From assembly GCA_905221605.1 (NCBI GenBank), contig CAJNDS010002083.1, forward strand, positions 535,206 to 599,205: a DNA stretch of 64,000 nucleotides, given 5' to 3'. The translations under genes and the position numbers were made by a program. The notes under the pieces are model-generated. The model searched no databases and had not been told where the DNA came from. It saw only the letters and a program-made list of their open reading frames with translations. Numbering within the stretch: position 1 is the first letter of the stretch; the number at the start of each line of letters is the position of its first letter. Below, piece by piece: positions 39,969-51,800 of this stretch. Source of the stretch: Symbiodinium natans (Eukaryota; Sar; Dinophyceae; Suessiales; Symbiodiniaceae).

Positions 39969-42900
39969 CGGTGAGGGATCCACGTCGCTGCCGTAGAGCT
40001 CATAGAAGGAGTCAACTCCTGCTCTTTGGAGTTTACAGTTTACAGTCAATTCCAAAAAGTTGGAACATCCTTTTCCCCATACCCAGAGGGTATACTAAAT
40101 AAAGGGAATCCCAGCTCTAGTCATCCTTAAACCACGCAAAACCAACGCCACCAATCTGAACTCCCTCCAAAGCCTAAATCCCTGCTGTTTCTACTACATC
40201 CCACTTTTTCAGGCTTCCTCGATGACCACGGAGGTGGGCAATCAATCATCACCTGGGATTCAGGGTTTAGGAAACATGGTCGGTCTTTGTGCCGTCGGAC
40301 TCATCGTCTTTTGCTTTGCAGCCTTACTGAAGATGCCTCGGAGCAGATGTTCGAGCTCAAAAGTCTCGGAAGGAGTTATGGAACGTATTCATCGGGCGTT
40401 CACCCCGAAAAACCAAGCCCAGCACTCATTTGAGTTTTAAACCCTAAACCCTAAACCCTAAACCCTAAACCCTTTGTACCGCAGCTAGGAGTGGCAGCAG
40501 ATGCCCTCCGTGCGTGCCGCTCTCATTTGAACTCCTGGAGCCAAGCTTCGGGTTCTGTAGGAACTTTAGGGTTTCGGGGTATTCTAGGGGGTTTAGGAAC
40601 TTTAGGGCTTAGGGTTTAGGGCCTAGACGACCTAGGCCTAAGGGGGCTTTCGGAGTTTTCGAGTTTAGCGCCCAGGAGCTTAGAAAAATGGTTCGGAGGC
40701 CTGCGATGCAGGGTTTTCGTAGGGGGGGTCAGGGCAGATTTTGTGAGTGCGAGGCTTGTTGGTGCTGGATCAGGCGTATGAACCAACCCCCAAATCTCAA
40801 CTCTGCACTTAGTGGCTACAAGCCCTGAACTCCAAGCCCCTAAAGGCCGAACTCTGTCCAAAGCCTGATGTCTAAAGCCTAAGCCCTACCCTTATCCCTT
40901 GGTCGCGAAGTGCCCGAGCATGTAGCAAGGTGCCAACTACGTTATGCTAGAGCCGCCTGAAGCTGAGAGGGCCAAGACTGGGTGTTGGAGGGGGGGATGT
41001 CTATGAGTCTACTACAGTTTTGTTGTAACCAGGGTTCCTAGGGCTGAGGGTTTCAAGGCTGCGAGGTCTACGGTCCAGGGGCACGAGATCTTTGAAGGGG
41101 ATCTTCAGCCATTGGTGTCATCCAGAAATGTCCGCCAATAAGCTCAGAACCCTGCACTCTGCTTCATTATCTGATGGTGGAGGACTGCCACGAATCCAAG
41201 TTGACGTGACTGCCTCAACACTCCCAAAAAACTCAGAACAGACACGCTTTGTCGTGTTGGTACTAACTTCTTGTATGCATACAGAGTGGAGTTGATCCCT
41301 ACACCTCAGAGCAGGCCGCCTAAATTGCTCAACCTCCCTGAGGCCTGGGCCCCCTCCCAGCCCCATCCGCCCCGACAACCAGTGGGCGGCCAGGGGACGC
41401 GGCGGCCTCGGAGGATACTACAGGGTTTAGGATTTCGGTCCCCTGCCGCGGATGCCTCTGAGTGTCTCAGACCACAGCACGCAAGTGCGGGCCGAGTTAG
41501 AACCCTCTTCGCCTTCCCTCCCTTGAGGCTATGGAGAACCCACAAAGTTCCATGCCGCTCCAAAACCCCAACGCGCCGGAAAGCTTGCCGAAGCGATCTG
41601 AGGCTTGGATGCACGGAACCTGCAACTGGACGTGGAGGGCGAAGGCGCGGCATGGCAACTTCCAGTAACAAGGTTTCTGGGCTTGAGAAGGGTCTCAGAT
41701 TCTCAGGCTACGTTCGTCACAGTCCCGAGGCTCATTATGATGGGGATTGATGGGGTATTAGGCGACTGCCCGGTGCGCAGGGGGCCGGTCGGCTGCTTAT
41801 GCGGATGCGAGCCTGGTCATTGAAGAGGGCCAGGCGCTCCTTCCTCCATGTCTTGCACTGCAGGTTTGGGCATAATTACTAGCCCCGAATGTTGGCTGCT
41901 TGGGGAGCTTCCTTGAGAAGTTGTTGTTACCATGTCTTTGCTTGGCTAGTACGTCCGCTGACTTTTGCAGCCCTCTCTTGTTTCAAAAGCGTTTCATGTG
42001 TTGTACGAAGGGCTCATCATGGTATGCGGTCTTCCAGCCCTTTAGAGCAGGTGCCGGAGCTGAAGGGCACCTGGCGTGCTGAGGATGGCTCCAGAGGCAC
42101 TTTCCAGGGCCTGAAGGCGGCGGCGGGTGGAGCGTCGGTTTTGGGTGATCGGTATCGGCTTTGACCCCAAACCCCCAACCCGAACCGTGAATACTCCAGT
42201 GCCAAACCACGACCAAGAATTTCAGCGGGGCTCTGCAGGACTCACAGCCATGGCTCCTTGAGGTAGAGTGCGCACATATTCTTGCAAATTATCATGCTTG
42301 ATCATATAAAAACTAGACAGGCTTCTCGGCTAGCAGGTGTGCCGCGAGTCGCGCGTCGGAGGCATCTGGCGCTTTGAGCTCCAGGCACAGGGCGTTCATG
42401 GGCGCTCACGCTTTTGTAGCTTCTAGGGCCCATGGAGTTAAGGGTTTATCACGGGCGTGTGTTTTTTAGGGGTTTTCATAAGGGCTTCTGCTTGGAGCCA
42501 TGTTTAGGTGGCTCGGATGCTGAGAGGGATCCCTGCCATTGAGTGCTGGGGTTCCTTGCCGCTCCCCCCCAGACCAACATCTAAAACAACATACTGCCGC
42601 TATACACCTGTCTGTAGATGTATAATATATATATATATATATATATATACTGATATTGATACTGATACTGATATTGATATCAGCATGTATACTCCTTTAT
42701 GCAATTCAGATGTAGACGAGCCACCAATCGCCTTCGAACTGCGGGAGCTCATGGATATTGCCCGAAGTTTTCGAGTTTCATGGTCCGGTTGTCGGATGCC
42801 TTGCTTAGAACGCATCCAGGCCCTCCGCAAAACCGGTACCAATTCTAACTTTTCTCGGCTTCGGCTTTCTAAGACTACTCGGGCAACTTCGAAAATGCCT

Positions 42901-44934
42901 GAGGCAGGCGGCGATCCAATCGAGCATGCATGGAATGCCTGGCTGACGGCGCACCCGGCTAAGAGCTCAGCTCGCAGACAGTCGGGGGTGTGTACCAGCA
43001 TCTGCCGACGTGCTGTGCCTGGTACCAGCTGACGGGGTGCCACGCGTGCGAACCGTTTCTGCATGGCTCGTGCTAGCTTATGCCATTTTATGATTGACTT
43101 TTCTTGGGATTCCTTGGCACTCTGGCAGGCTAATATGACCATCGCGAAGATAGTTACTTACCCGAAACCCCTATGGCGCTGGCCGCATTATTCCATGTGC
43201 TTGATCGTCAACTGTCCTAAGCCCTTTCAGACCCCGAACACCCTCTCAGTAAACCCCTCAACGCTCTAAACCCAGAGCTCCTCGTGGCATGGCTAAAATG
43301 CGCACTGCTCCCGAGGCCGACAGCCATGGAGATGCACGAGCTTCGCATCTCCTTCGAGTCACCGGAGCGGCGCTGGCGCCGTTCTCAGCACGTCCCGCGC
43401 ATTTCACAGAAACACGGCAACACGGCTACAATAGCCGTAACGGTGCATCCTGAACCTCACATCATTAATTAGGACCTAAATATTTAGGAGCATGACAACT
43501 TCGACAGCTCTCGAGCCAGTGCGCTTTGGTCACTTTCGGCTGCTTGGAATATCTTGCAAGAACTCCGCGGGAGAGGAGCGTTTATTGAACCACCATGGCA
43601 GATCCCAGATCTCGGCGAAAGAGAGAAGCAGTTGAAGCTGTGCTGCTTCAGATTGCTGTTGGAGGGAGTTGCGGGGCTGCCCGGCTGGTTGCTGAAGTTG
43701 TATTCCCAAACACAATGCATGGGTTCACCCAGAAATTCCGGGATCTGGGCTTCAGTTATAAAAGAAGTTCGTCATGGAGGGAGATTCAGTTCAAACCTGT
43801 CAGGCCGGGCCAATTCTTAGTGAGAAGGAGACGGCCGCCTGGCATGCACCAAGGAACCTGGAGGTTCATGGGTACGTGTAACTGGGATTCATGAGTAGTG
43901 GGGCTATAGGGCATCTATTGTAGTACCCTCCTTAAGCTTGAAAGTTGCAGTGCCCATGAACCGGCTTCTGATGTGGATTTCCAGCATGCCCCTTAGCCCT
44001 GAAACATCTTGTCCACCCCGGGTCTAGTGCAACGGGTACTCCCTGTAAGTACTTAAACTTGCTATGTTGTAGGGTTGGGGGGTTGCAGATAAACTCCCGA
44101 CTTGTGCACTGGAGAGACGACCAAGGTGGAGAGCCATCCCCTCCTGTCAGGCGAGTACAACTCTCTGACCAGGTGCTCTGGTGCAAAGGTTTGAGGTTGG
44201 GACTTCAAGCATTCGAGCCTGTGTCAGTGCTGTAGGTGTGGGTGTCCTTTCTCTTGCGGGACTGATGTGCAAGGCCAAGGTCAGAGCAGAATCTTGAAGC
44301 CACCCTAAACCCCTCCTAACCATCACACTGGGGGGCGGGGGGGGGCATTGGGGTTGTTGGCTGCCAGCGATATAAAGGGCCTTCAGGCGCGCAGCCCAGA
44401 AGATCTGGCAATAAATTTCAGGGCTTATTGGGTTTATTGGGCTTCAGGCCGGCTGAGAGTAAGATGTGCTTTAAGCTTGAAAGTTGTGTGTCTTGGGCAT
44501 TCCGCTGAAGGCGGGGTTGACCTGGTGAGCACTGGGCCTTCTGGGTCAGGGAAGGATGTAGAATTGCAAAGGCAGCGCCTCCTTCTTTCCAGCTGCGCGA
44601 GTCGTTTCTTGCATCTACTTGCATACCCTAGCAAGGTCAAGGGCCCAGGTTACGCTACATATCAGGTGTGGGGCCCATCACTGCATCCCAGAGCTTTGGG
44701 CGTTTGAGGGCTTCTTTAGGTTCGCAATCATTTATCGCGAAGCCTTGGCCCCAACACCTGAGCCCGAAATCACCGGATGACTACCCAGAAGAGGGCGCAG
44801 GACTTGCATAGGCTATTCACTATAGGGAGGAACGGGTGGTCGCTTAATACCAAAGTCGGAGTCGCAAGCCCTAAACCTTCAGAGCTGATGGGCAGGTCTC
44901 TGAAGCTCTCCATGTCAACTGAAGGCCCCGGGAC
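39969..44934. other. Gene-poor region
   Basis: A further CCCTAAA tract lies at 40437-40474 and a TA-dinucleotide plus TGATAC-type microsatellite at 42617-42680. The ORF 43595-43894 (99 aa; one part reads REAVEAVLLQIAVGGSCGAA) is coding-like but unrecognised. No RNA genes or transposon proteins were seen. Confidence 0.35.
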
Positions 44935-45121
44935 GACCGACACCGACACACACACACACACACACACAGACACACACACAGACACACACACACACACACA
45001 GACACACACACACAGACACACACACAGACACACAGACACAGACACACAGACACAGACACACAGACACAGACACACAGACACAGACACACAGACACAGACA
45101 CACAGACACAGACACAGACAC
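44935..45121. repeat. CA / GACACA microsatellite, left of the YR retrotransposon
   Basis: CA-rich repeats pass into regular GACACA-type units that end abruptly at the first base of the retrotransposon. The same type of repeat resumes immediately on the other side at 52680. Confidence 0.9.
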
Positions 45122-45299
45122 GATTCTTTGGAAACCGCAGGGTTCCTAGGATATTTTGATTAAGCGAGAGAGGCTGGAGCCGAGCATGGCAAAACCTCTC
45201 TGTGCTACGCATGCGCACTCCTCTTTCTCTGTATGCAGTTGCTCAGCGAATGGGAGGGTGGTGGGAGCTGCTGCGCGGCAGCTGAGCTCAGAGTGAGCC
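45122..45299 (+). repeat. Split direct repeat A1
   Basis: 178 bp starting gattctttggaaacc and ending cagagtgagcc, matched by 52347-52524. It probably holds the 5' transcription start of the element. Confidence 0.92.
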
Positions 45300-45365
45300 T
45301 TCGCTGAGTCACTTGCCTTGCGTTTCTTCCTGCTGTGTTGGCGCTGTGCCCTCAGAGCCCTGGAC

Positions 45366-47156
45366 ATGCTTGGACAGGGGGGTAACAAGGGCCAGGACTC
45401 CATGGCAGGATGCATTGCAGAAGCGGCCGCTTTTGACGGCCATTTGCAGTACTGTCGCAGAATGGTGAGCGCTTCTATCTTCAAGCCAACTTGGGAGTTG
45501 CTTCGACAGCCACATGCGATTGAGCTCCTTGCGCAAACGCCGATTGGACCTGTGGGTCCGATGCCTGTTTTGTACGGAGATCTACTCGGGAGCACCGAGG
45601 AAGCAGAGGGAGTGATTGAAGCGCAGCAGTTTAAGATCCGCCGAGTCACGTGTTCTACTTTGTCATGGGAACAAAGCTTGGCTCGGTACATGGTTGCAGC
45701 GATTCGCAAATGGGTTGGAGTCATCTTGACCCACCCTCCTGCGTTCGATCTGGGCAGGAAGCTCAACAAGATTGAACCTCTTGGAGCCACCTTACATTCC
45801 GGCCTCCTTGATGTTTTTGCTGGCAAGGCTGCTGGAACTTTGCATGGCCGTGTTGGGCCTATGCTGCGTTTCGTTGCTTGGTGCAACGATCAGGGCATTA
45901 CAGCTTTTCCGATCCATGAGCAGAGTGTTTATGACTTTGTGCGTGCCAATGAAGATTGCTCGGCCCCTACATTCTTGAGGAGTTTTCTCGTCAGTTTGTC
46001 ATTTTGTCACCACATGTTAGGCCTCCTGGGAGCCCATGAGGCCGTGAAGAGTCTGCGCGTCGTCGGTGTAACGCGGCGTGCTTACTTACGTAAGAAGAAG
46101 AAAGTGCAGCGACCGCCGCTCACTGTGGCTATGGTAGATGATCTTGAGCGCTTCGTGTGTGAACAAGGCGGTTCCGTTCAGGACCAAATCGCTGCTGGCT
46201 TCTTTCTTCTTTGCGTCTTCACGCGGGGACGATATAGCGATTGCCTGAACTTGCAAGAGCTTGTGGTTGACTCGCCTGACCTTGCTGCCAGGCCGTTACT
46301 CGGGTATGTTGAGGGTTCTGTGTCGCGATGCAAGACCGCGTATACAGTTGAGCGGAAAACGCAACTTTTGCCCATGGTCGCGCCGCGGCAAGGTGTGTCA
46401 GGCCTTGACTGGTTCTCCGCTTGGTTGGAGTTGAGGAAGCGTGCAAGGGTGCCTGTGGGTGCTGGGGTGCCTTTACTACCTGCTCCGAACGGGGAAGGGT
46501 GGCAGCGCGTCCCGCCGACTGCAGCCATGGCTGGTGATTGGCTGCGCAACATCCTGAAGAGTCGCGGTCACGACGGAAGTCTGGTTTCTCGCATTGGTAC
46601 TCACTCGTGCAAGACCACAACGCTATCTTGGATGAGCAAGGCTGGTGTGGATCTACCGACGCGGAGGTTACTTGGGTATCACGCGCAGGCTGACGAGCGC
46701 ACACCTTTGGTGTATTCTCGTGATGCGATGTCGGGGCCAGTGCGGGCGTTGGAGGGCGTGATCCTGATGATTCACAAGTCAGAGTTTTTGCCTGATGCTT
46801 CTCGTTCAGGTTACTTCCCGAAAGCGGTGAAGCCGCCAGTGCCCGCTCCTGATGATGATGAGTGCTCCGACAGTGAGGATTCGGCGGATGAAGAAGACAA
46901 CCAAGAAGACTTGGATAAGACTGATGCGGCCGAACAAGATGTTGTCGGCGAGTGGAGGCACATCAATGAGGCCGCAGGCGGGAGCGCCGGCGAGGCGCCT
47001 GTCTTCCGCAACAAGCTCTCGAGGACGATCCACCGAGTGGTGGACGGAGCGGAAGCCAAGTTCCGCTGCGGGAGAGCCAACTCAGCGAACTATTCTAGAC
47101 TGGGAGCCTTGCCAAAGTTCGCGTATCCGATGTGCAAAGGCTGCTTCAATGTCTAG
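45366..47156 (+). CDS. Tyrosine recombinase of the retrotransposon
   Basis: ATG 45366 gives 596 aa; the frame is open slightly upstream from a non-ATG codon. Catalytic pattern: box I FTRGRYSDCLNL (R289), box II THSCKTTTL (H413, with K416 where most family members have Arg), LLGYHA (H439) and the nucleophile region PLVYSRDAM (Y450). The N-terminal ~200 residues would be the core-binding domain. After the catalytic domain there is a very acidic stretch (DDDECSDSEDSADEEDNQED) and a C-terminal Cys/His-containing tail. The enzyme is expected to integrate a circular DNA copy without target duplication. It lies upstream of gag, whereas in most described Ngaro/DIRS elements it lies downstream of RT. 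The Arg to Lys change may be a lineage trait; activity cannot be judged from sequence. Confidence 0.9.
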   Translation: MLGQGGNKGQDSMAGCIAEAAAFDGHLQYCRRMVSASIFKPTWELLRQPHAIELLAQTPIGPVGPMPVLYGDLLGSTEEAEGVIEAQQFKIRRVTCSTLSWEQSLARYMVAAIRKWVGVILTHPPAFDLGRKLNKIEPLGATLHSGLLDVFAGKAAGTLHGRVGPMLRFVAWCNDQGITAFPIHEQSVYDFVRANEDCSAPTFLRSFLVSLSFCHHMLGLLGAHEAVKSLRVVGVTRRAYLRKKKKVQRPPLTVAMVDDLERFVCEQGGSVQDQIAAGFFLLCVFTRGRYSDCLNLQELVVDSPDLAARPLLGYVEGSVSRCKTAYTVERKTQLLPMVAPRQGVSGLDWFSAWLELRKRARVPVGAGVPLLPAPNGEGWQRVPPTAAMAGDWLRNILKSRGHDGSLVSRIGTHSCKTTTLSWMSKAGVDLPTRRLLGYHAQADERTPLVYSRDAMSGPVRALEGVILMIHKSEFLPDASRSGYFPKAVKPPVPAPDDDECSDSEDSADEEDNQEDLDKTDAAEQDVVGEWRHINEAAGGSAGEAPVFRNKLSRTIHRVVDGAEAKFRCGRANSANYSRLGALPKFAYPMCKGCFNV

Positions 47157-47578
47157 TCTAGTTGGCGAGCCCAAGTGCTCGCTATACGCCGAGGGGTGTG
47201 TCACTGAGTCCGGCGGCGATCGCCGTGTGGTCATGGCCTCGAGCGAGCCCATGGAGCATATGACGTGAGGGTGCGCGTGTTGCCAGAGTTGGCAAAACAA
47301 GTGAGCTGGTGCTGAGAGTTCAGCAGAGACCTTGCAAGGGCTCACAAGAAGGGTCAGTGGACCCGTGAGCTGCGAGCGCAGCATGTTAAGTGCTCGAGTG
47401 GGCTCAAGCAGAAGCAGCATCATTGAGATTGATCTTGCGTGATCCTTGACTAGGAAGATTGCAGCGTGCGCTACCTTGCTTCAACGTTGCGTGCAGTCTC
47501 GTTTCTAGGTAACTGTGCTTTGCTTTTGCTCTGTTTGCTGCTGGGTTGCGTGTAAGTAGCCTGTCGACTTTCGCCGCC
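47157..47578. other. Spacer between recombinase and gag
   Basis: 422 bp inside the element with no ORF of its own. A promoter or translation signal for gag would be expected here, but none is recognisable. Confidence 0.4.
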
Positions 47579-48814
47579 ATGTCTGTGACTGATAGTACCC
47601 CGAACTTTCGAGCTCGTGCGACTTCGCTTGGCCTTGCAGGTGATGTGTTGGACCTCATCGTGGACTCCGGCGTCAACGCTCTTGCAAAGTATGCTTTCAG
47701 TAGTTCGTATGTACCTGGCCAGCCCGACGAGTCCCCTTTTGTACGGGCCATAAAGGACATGCTAAAGCGCGATGCCACAGTAGGAGAACTGGCAGTGATG
47801 CGACGACTGTTACATGAAGCGTACAGCATGGCGTCTGCAGAGCTCCGTCAGTCCGTGGAGAGATCCGAAGATGCACCCACAAAGAAACTTGCGCAGCCCG
47901 AGAGGGCAGATCGCTTGGCAAAGCAGCAAGCAAGGCTTGCAGGCCTAAAGATCGAGGGCGCCCTCGAGCCCGCGGATCGGCTCATTGACTTGATGGTGGC
48001 GCAATATGAAGAGAACCGCGTTTCACATGTCGAATTGTCAAGATGCATCAGCAAAGAGCAAGAAGTTCTTTCCGCGTCGAGCAAGGAAGATCGGCACTTG
48101 ACGATCGACAGCGCAGGCACTGTCAGGATCAAAGGTAAAGAAACCCACCTGAGTGCCGACCTGTCGTCCGACTTGCTGTTGCGGTACGCCTTGACACGGC
48201 GGGGGCTTGCCTGTGATCAGGCTAATCTCTTGGCCTTTTCGCACCATGACGCGTGGACTGAGCGGCTGATGAGAGCTCGTCTTGAACCGCCGCCCCCAAA
48301 CTATGCCCCAATATCGCAAGCGCAGGTCATTGCCGCAGACAGGAAGCTCTGGGTCAAACTAGCTGAACTCACTCGCGCAGGAGTTCAGGTCACTGCTGCA
48401 GGACGCCCTCTTGACGCAGTTTGGGCGCAGGCGTGCGATCATCCGGATGTGTTGCATCTGTTGCAGCCCATGCCTGTGGCGTGTGGATCGACACCCCTCT
48501 TCCGGTTTGGCAAGGGTGAAGGCGCCGAATCCAAAGGGTCGGGCAAGTTCAGGGGTGGTCCTTACGGGCGTGGAAAGGGTGCTGGTAAGTCCAAAGGCGG
48601 AGGTTTCGTTCCAAAAGCCTTGGAAGGAGGCGTCAGTTGCACCACTCAGGGCCATGCGTTGTGTTTCGGCCACAACCTTGGCACTTGCAAAGAAAAGGTC
48701 GAGAGGCAGCGTTGTTCCAAAGGATTGCACTTGTGCTGCTTTCCAGGTTGTTTCGGAAACCACAGATTTCTGGATTGCCCAAAGCGCGGTGACAAGCGCG
48801 AAGCTGCTGAGTGA
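47579..48814 (+). CDS. Gag-like protein with C-terminal zinc-binding region
   Basis: ATG 47579 (context gccgccATGt) gives 411 aa ending at TGA 48812-48814. The N-terminal two thirds is mostly helical and charged. A Gly/Lys-rich linker follows (GKFRGGPYGRGKGAGKSKGG), then a Cys/His cluster (CFGHNLGTC, then LHLCCFPGCFGNH, then LDCPKR), consistent with nucleic-acid binding by a gag/nucleocapsid-like protein. The assignment rests on position, composition and the Cys/His tail rather than a specific gag motif. The stop is followed by CTA and the pol frame continues in the same phase. Confidence 0.8.
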   Translation: MSVTDSTPNFRARATSLGLAGDVLDLIVDSGVNALAKYAFSSSYVPGQPDESPFVRAIKDMLKRDATVGELAVMRRLLHEAYSMASAELRQSVERSEDAPTKKLAQPERADRLAKQQARLAGLKIEGALEPADRLIDLMVAQYEENRVSHVELSRCISKEQEVLSASSKEDRHLTIDSAGTVRIKGKETHLSADLSSDLLLRYALTRRGLACDQANLLAFSHHDAWTERLMRARLEPPPPNYAPISQAQVIAADRKLWVKLAELTRAGVQVTAAGRPLDAVWAQACDHPDVLHLLQPMPVACGSTPLFRFGKGEGAESKGSGKFRGGPYGRGKGAGKSKGGGFVPKALEGGVSCTTQGHALCFGHNLGTCKEKVERQRCSKGLHLCCFPGCFGNHRFLDCPKRGDKREAAE

Positions 48815-48820
48815 CTATCA
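48812..48820 (+). promoter_or_regulatory. Probable readthrough stop (TGA CTA TCA) joining gag to pol
   Basis: Gag ends at TGA with CTA immediately downstream; UGA CUA is an established leaky-stop context in viral and cellular readthrough. The next frame begins at once in phase with gag and has no ATG until 49637. A 14-bp palindrome (tgacggcgccgtca, 48843-48856) lies 28 nt downstream and might form a small structure. Function is inferred. Confidence 0.6.
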
Positions 48821-51800
48821 GCTGAGTTGTCGGGGCCTGGGGTGACGGCGCCGTCAGATGGTGAGGTATTTTCCGTGGACCCATCGTTGGCAGATCGCAA
48901 AGAATTGTGCGTTGTGCCGCTGCCTTGTCCAGAAGAGACGAGTAGCGTGTCTGCGCATCGCAAGGCGGATGCCCAATGCGTTGTTGAAAGCGCATCAATC
49001 CCTCTTAGCTCTAAACCATTAGGTAGCCCTCTTGTTGGAGAGGTTGGTGATAGTAGTTCCTGTTCCCACTGCTGCCTGCGTTCCCGCGAGGTTGATGCGT
49101 TCCCGAATTCCACCTCGTGTAGTGAGGTGTTACCTCGCGTTGAAACATCTCTGTCGGATCGGCCGCGCTTGGGTGGCAGGGGGCAAGTGTCGTGTCAAGT
49201 TCCGCGTAAGGGCTTGGTGCTTGAGTTGTGTGCCAGAAGCGCTACACTGTCAAGCTGTTTTGCAGAAGCTCGGTTTGAAGTGCTCCCTGTTGATCACCAA
49301 ACCAATCGGTACCATACTCTTGCAAAAACGTGCAATCTGAGCCTCGCCGAGGAGTCGTCTTGGGAATATCTTCGATGGGTGTGCGAGACTTTCCCAGTGC
49401 AGTTTGTTCATGCAGCTCCCCCGCATGGTACTTGCGCCAAGAAGCGAGTGAGCGTGAGGGGTTTGGATCGTGCGCCTGTCCGTAGCGAAGCCTGGCCGTG
49501 GGGTTTCCCTGATCTGTCTAGCGCTGACAGGGCTCGTGTTGATTGCGCCAATGCAATCCTTAAGGGCTTGGTCAGTTTCATTTCCTTCCTCGATGCCAAG
49601 GGCATCTTGTGGTCACTTGAGAACCCCAAAACCTCAATGTTGTGGGAGTTGCCACCTTTGCGTAGCATACTTGAGAGATCGCATTCTTTCTGCTTGCAGG
49701 CGTGTGCGTACGGTGGGCCGCGACCCGGCTGGCGCATGTTTGTGACAAATGTACCAGGCCTGCGTTCTTTAGCCGCCTCCTGCCCTGGGGGGCACGTGCA
49801 TCAGCACTTCTTGTGCGAGCGTGGTGGCAGTGAGGATGCAAATTATCCACGTCCCTTGTGTGTGCAGATCGTTCAACAAGTTTGTCTGGCTCTTGGTGTA
49901 CCAGCTTTAGATGAGCCCAGCGCAGCACCTGTACATGCGTCGCATGCAATTACGGTAGCCGCTTGCAAACAGCCGCGGGGGCGTCATATACCCCCTGTCA
50001 TGTCAGAATTTGCGGACATCACTTCTTTGGACCTGGATCGAGTCCCGCCTGTGAACACTAAGCGTCGCTTGTTGACTGCGTGTCGTCATGTGCCAGCCGG
50101 CTCCAAGCTGCTGTCTTTTGTCAAAGTGGGGGATGAGCAGGACAGCAGCTTTAGGTGCTTCTTTGGCTGCTATCGCACCAAGGAAGTGTTTCTGCGTGAG
50201 GCCATGCGTCTAGTTCATCCATTCGACAAGTTCCTGCCTTTGCCAGATGAGGTCAAGAGGACCCTGTTCGCTACCTTGTGTCATGGCCCCGCGTGGATTG
50301 CAGCGCGCCGTGCAGAGACTTTAGGCAAATGGACGTCGTGGGCGGCAGATCTTTTGCCCAAGGATTTGGAGCTGCGTTCGAGTCTTGAGCCCGGGGTTCG
50401 TAAAGTGCTCAAGTCAAAGCGTTTGCTGTTGCTTCAGAGGATTGCCGAGGACATTGATTGGCCTGATGCTGGGCTGTTTCAGCAGATCCAGGAAGGCTTT
50501 GAGCTGGTAGGGAATCAAGGGCCCTCGGGCGTCTTTGCAACGGAGTTGCGTCCCGCTCAGCTCACCGTGTCGCAGCTTGACGATCTAGTAAAATTCATGA
50601 AGCCAGCCTTGTTAGGGAAAGTTCGCTCCGCAGATCTTGACGATGATGCGCAGTTGCTGTGGGACAAGACTATGCAAGAAGTGAGCGAAGGCTTGCTGGA
50701 GGGTCCCCTCACAGTGCAGCAAGTCGAAGAGAGATATGGTGGGGCATGGATCCCAGTTCGTCGCTTTGGCGTGTGGCAATCGTCTTCAGGCAAGCAGAAG
50801 CTCCGACCAATTGATGATTATTCGGAAAACAAGGTTAATCTAGCTTTTGGTTACGCTGATAAGATTGATCTGAGAGCTTTAGATCAGCTTGTTTGCTCGG
50901 TGCGTTTGTGGATGCAGCAAGTCCTTGCTGATGGCAAGGTGGCCATTGAGTTGTCGGATGGTTCGTGCCTGCGTGGGTCCATCCATCCGTGCTGGCGCTC
51001 AGAAGAGGGACGGTTGCTCGAGCTCGCCACGTTGGACTTGCGTGCAGCTTACAAGCAGTTTCCTCTGTCCCCGAAAAGCCGAGCTTTGTCCGTCTTAGTG
51101 TTGAAGAATCCAGTGTCGAAGGAGGTCGCTTGCTTCGAGGCTAAAGCTCTGCCATTCGGGGGCACAGCAAGCGTTGTGCACTTCAACAGAGCCGCAAGGC
51201 TGCTGTGGGCCATAGGCCAACACCTGCATGTGTGTTGGCTGAATTTCTTTGACGATTACCCAATCCTGACGCCTAGGGTATTGGCCGGTTCGACAAAGCA
51301 AACACTGAAAGCCCTTGTTGATCTGCTTGGCTTTGATTGCTCTTGGGAGAAGTGGCAGGACTTCTCTACTCGCGCCACAATGCTTGGGGTGGAAGTTGAC
51401 CTTAGTGATGTTGCGTCGGTTGGCGTTAGGATTCGCAATAAGGAAGGCAGGGCCGGCCAAGTTGTCTCCACTGTTGAGGAGCTTCTGCGAAAAGAGAGCA
51501 TGCCTGCTCGTAAACTTCTGAGTGTGATGGGACGAATCCAGTTTGCAGATGCCCAAGTTATGGGGCGGACGGGAAGGCTCGCGCTTGCCGAGATTCGTCG
51601 ATGGTCTAGAAACCATGTTGACCGCGTTACCGTAGGGCGTGAGTTGATGGAAGCCTTCGGAGTCCTTACCGACCGGCTCTCAAGTGGGACGCCTCGCGTT
51701 GTGCCTTGTGAACTGCCGAAGCAGCCAGTGTTGGTTTTCACTGACGGGGCTAGTGAGGATGCGTTGCACACTGTAGGCGGGATCCTAATAAGGCCTGGGT

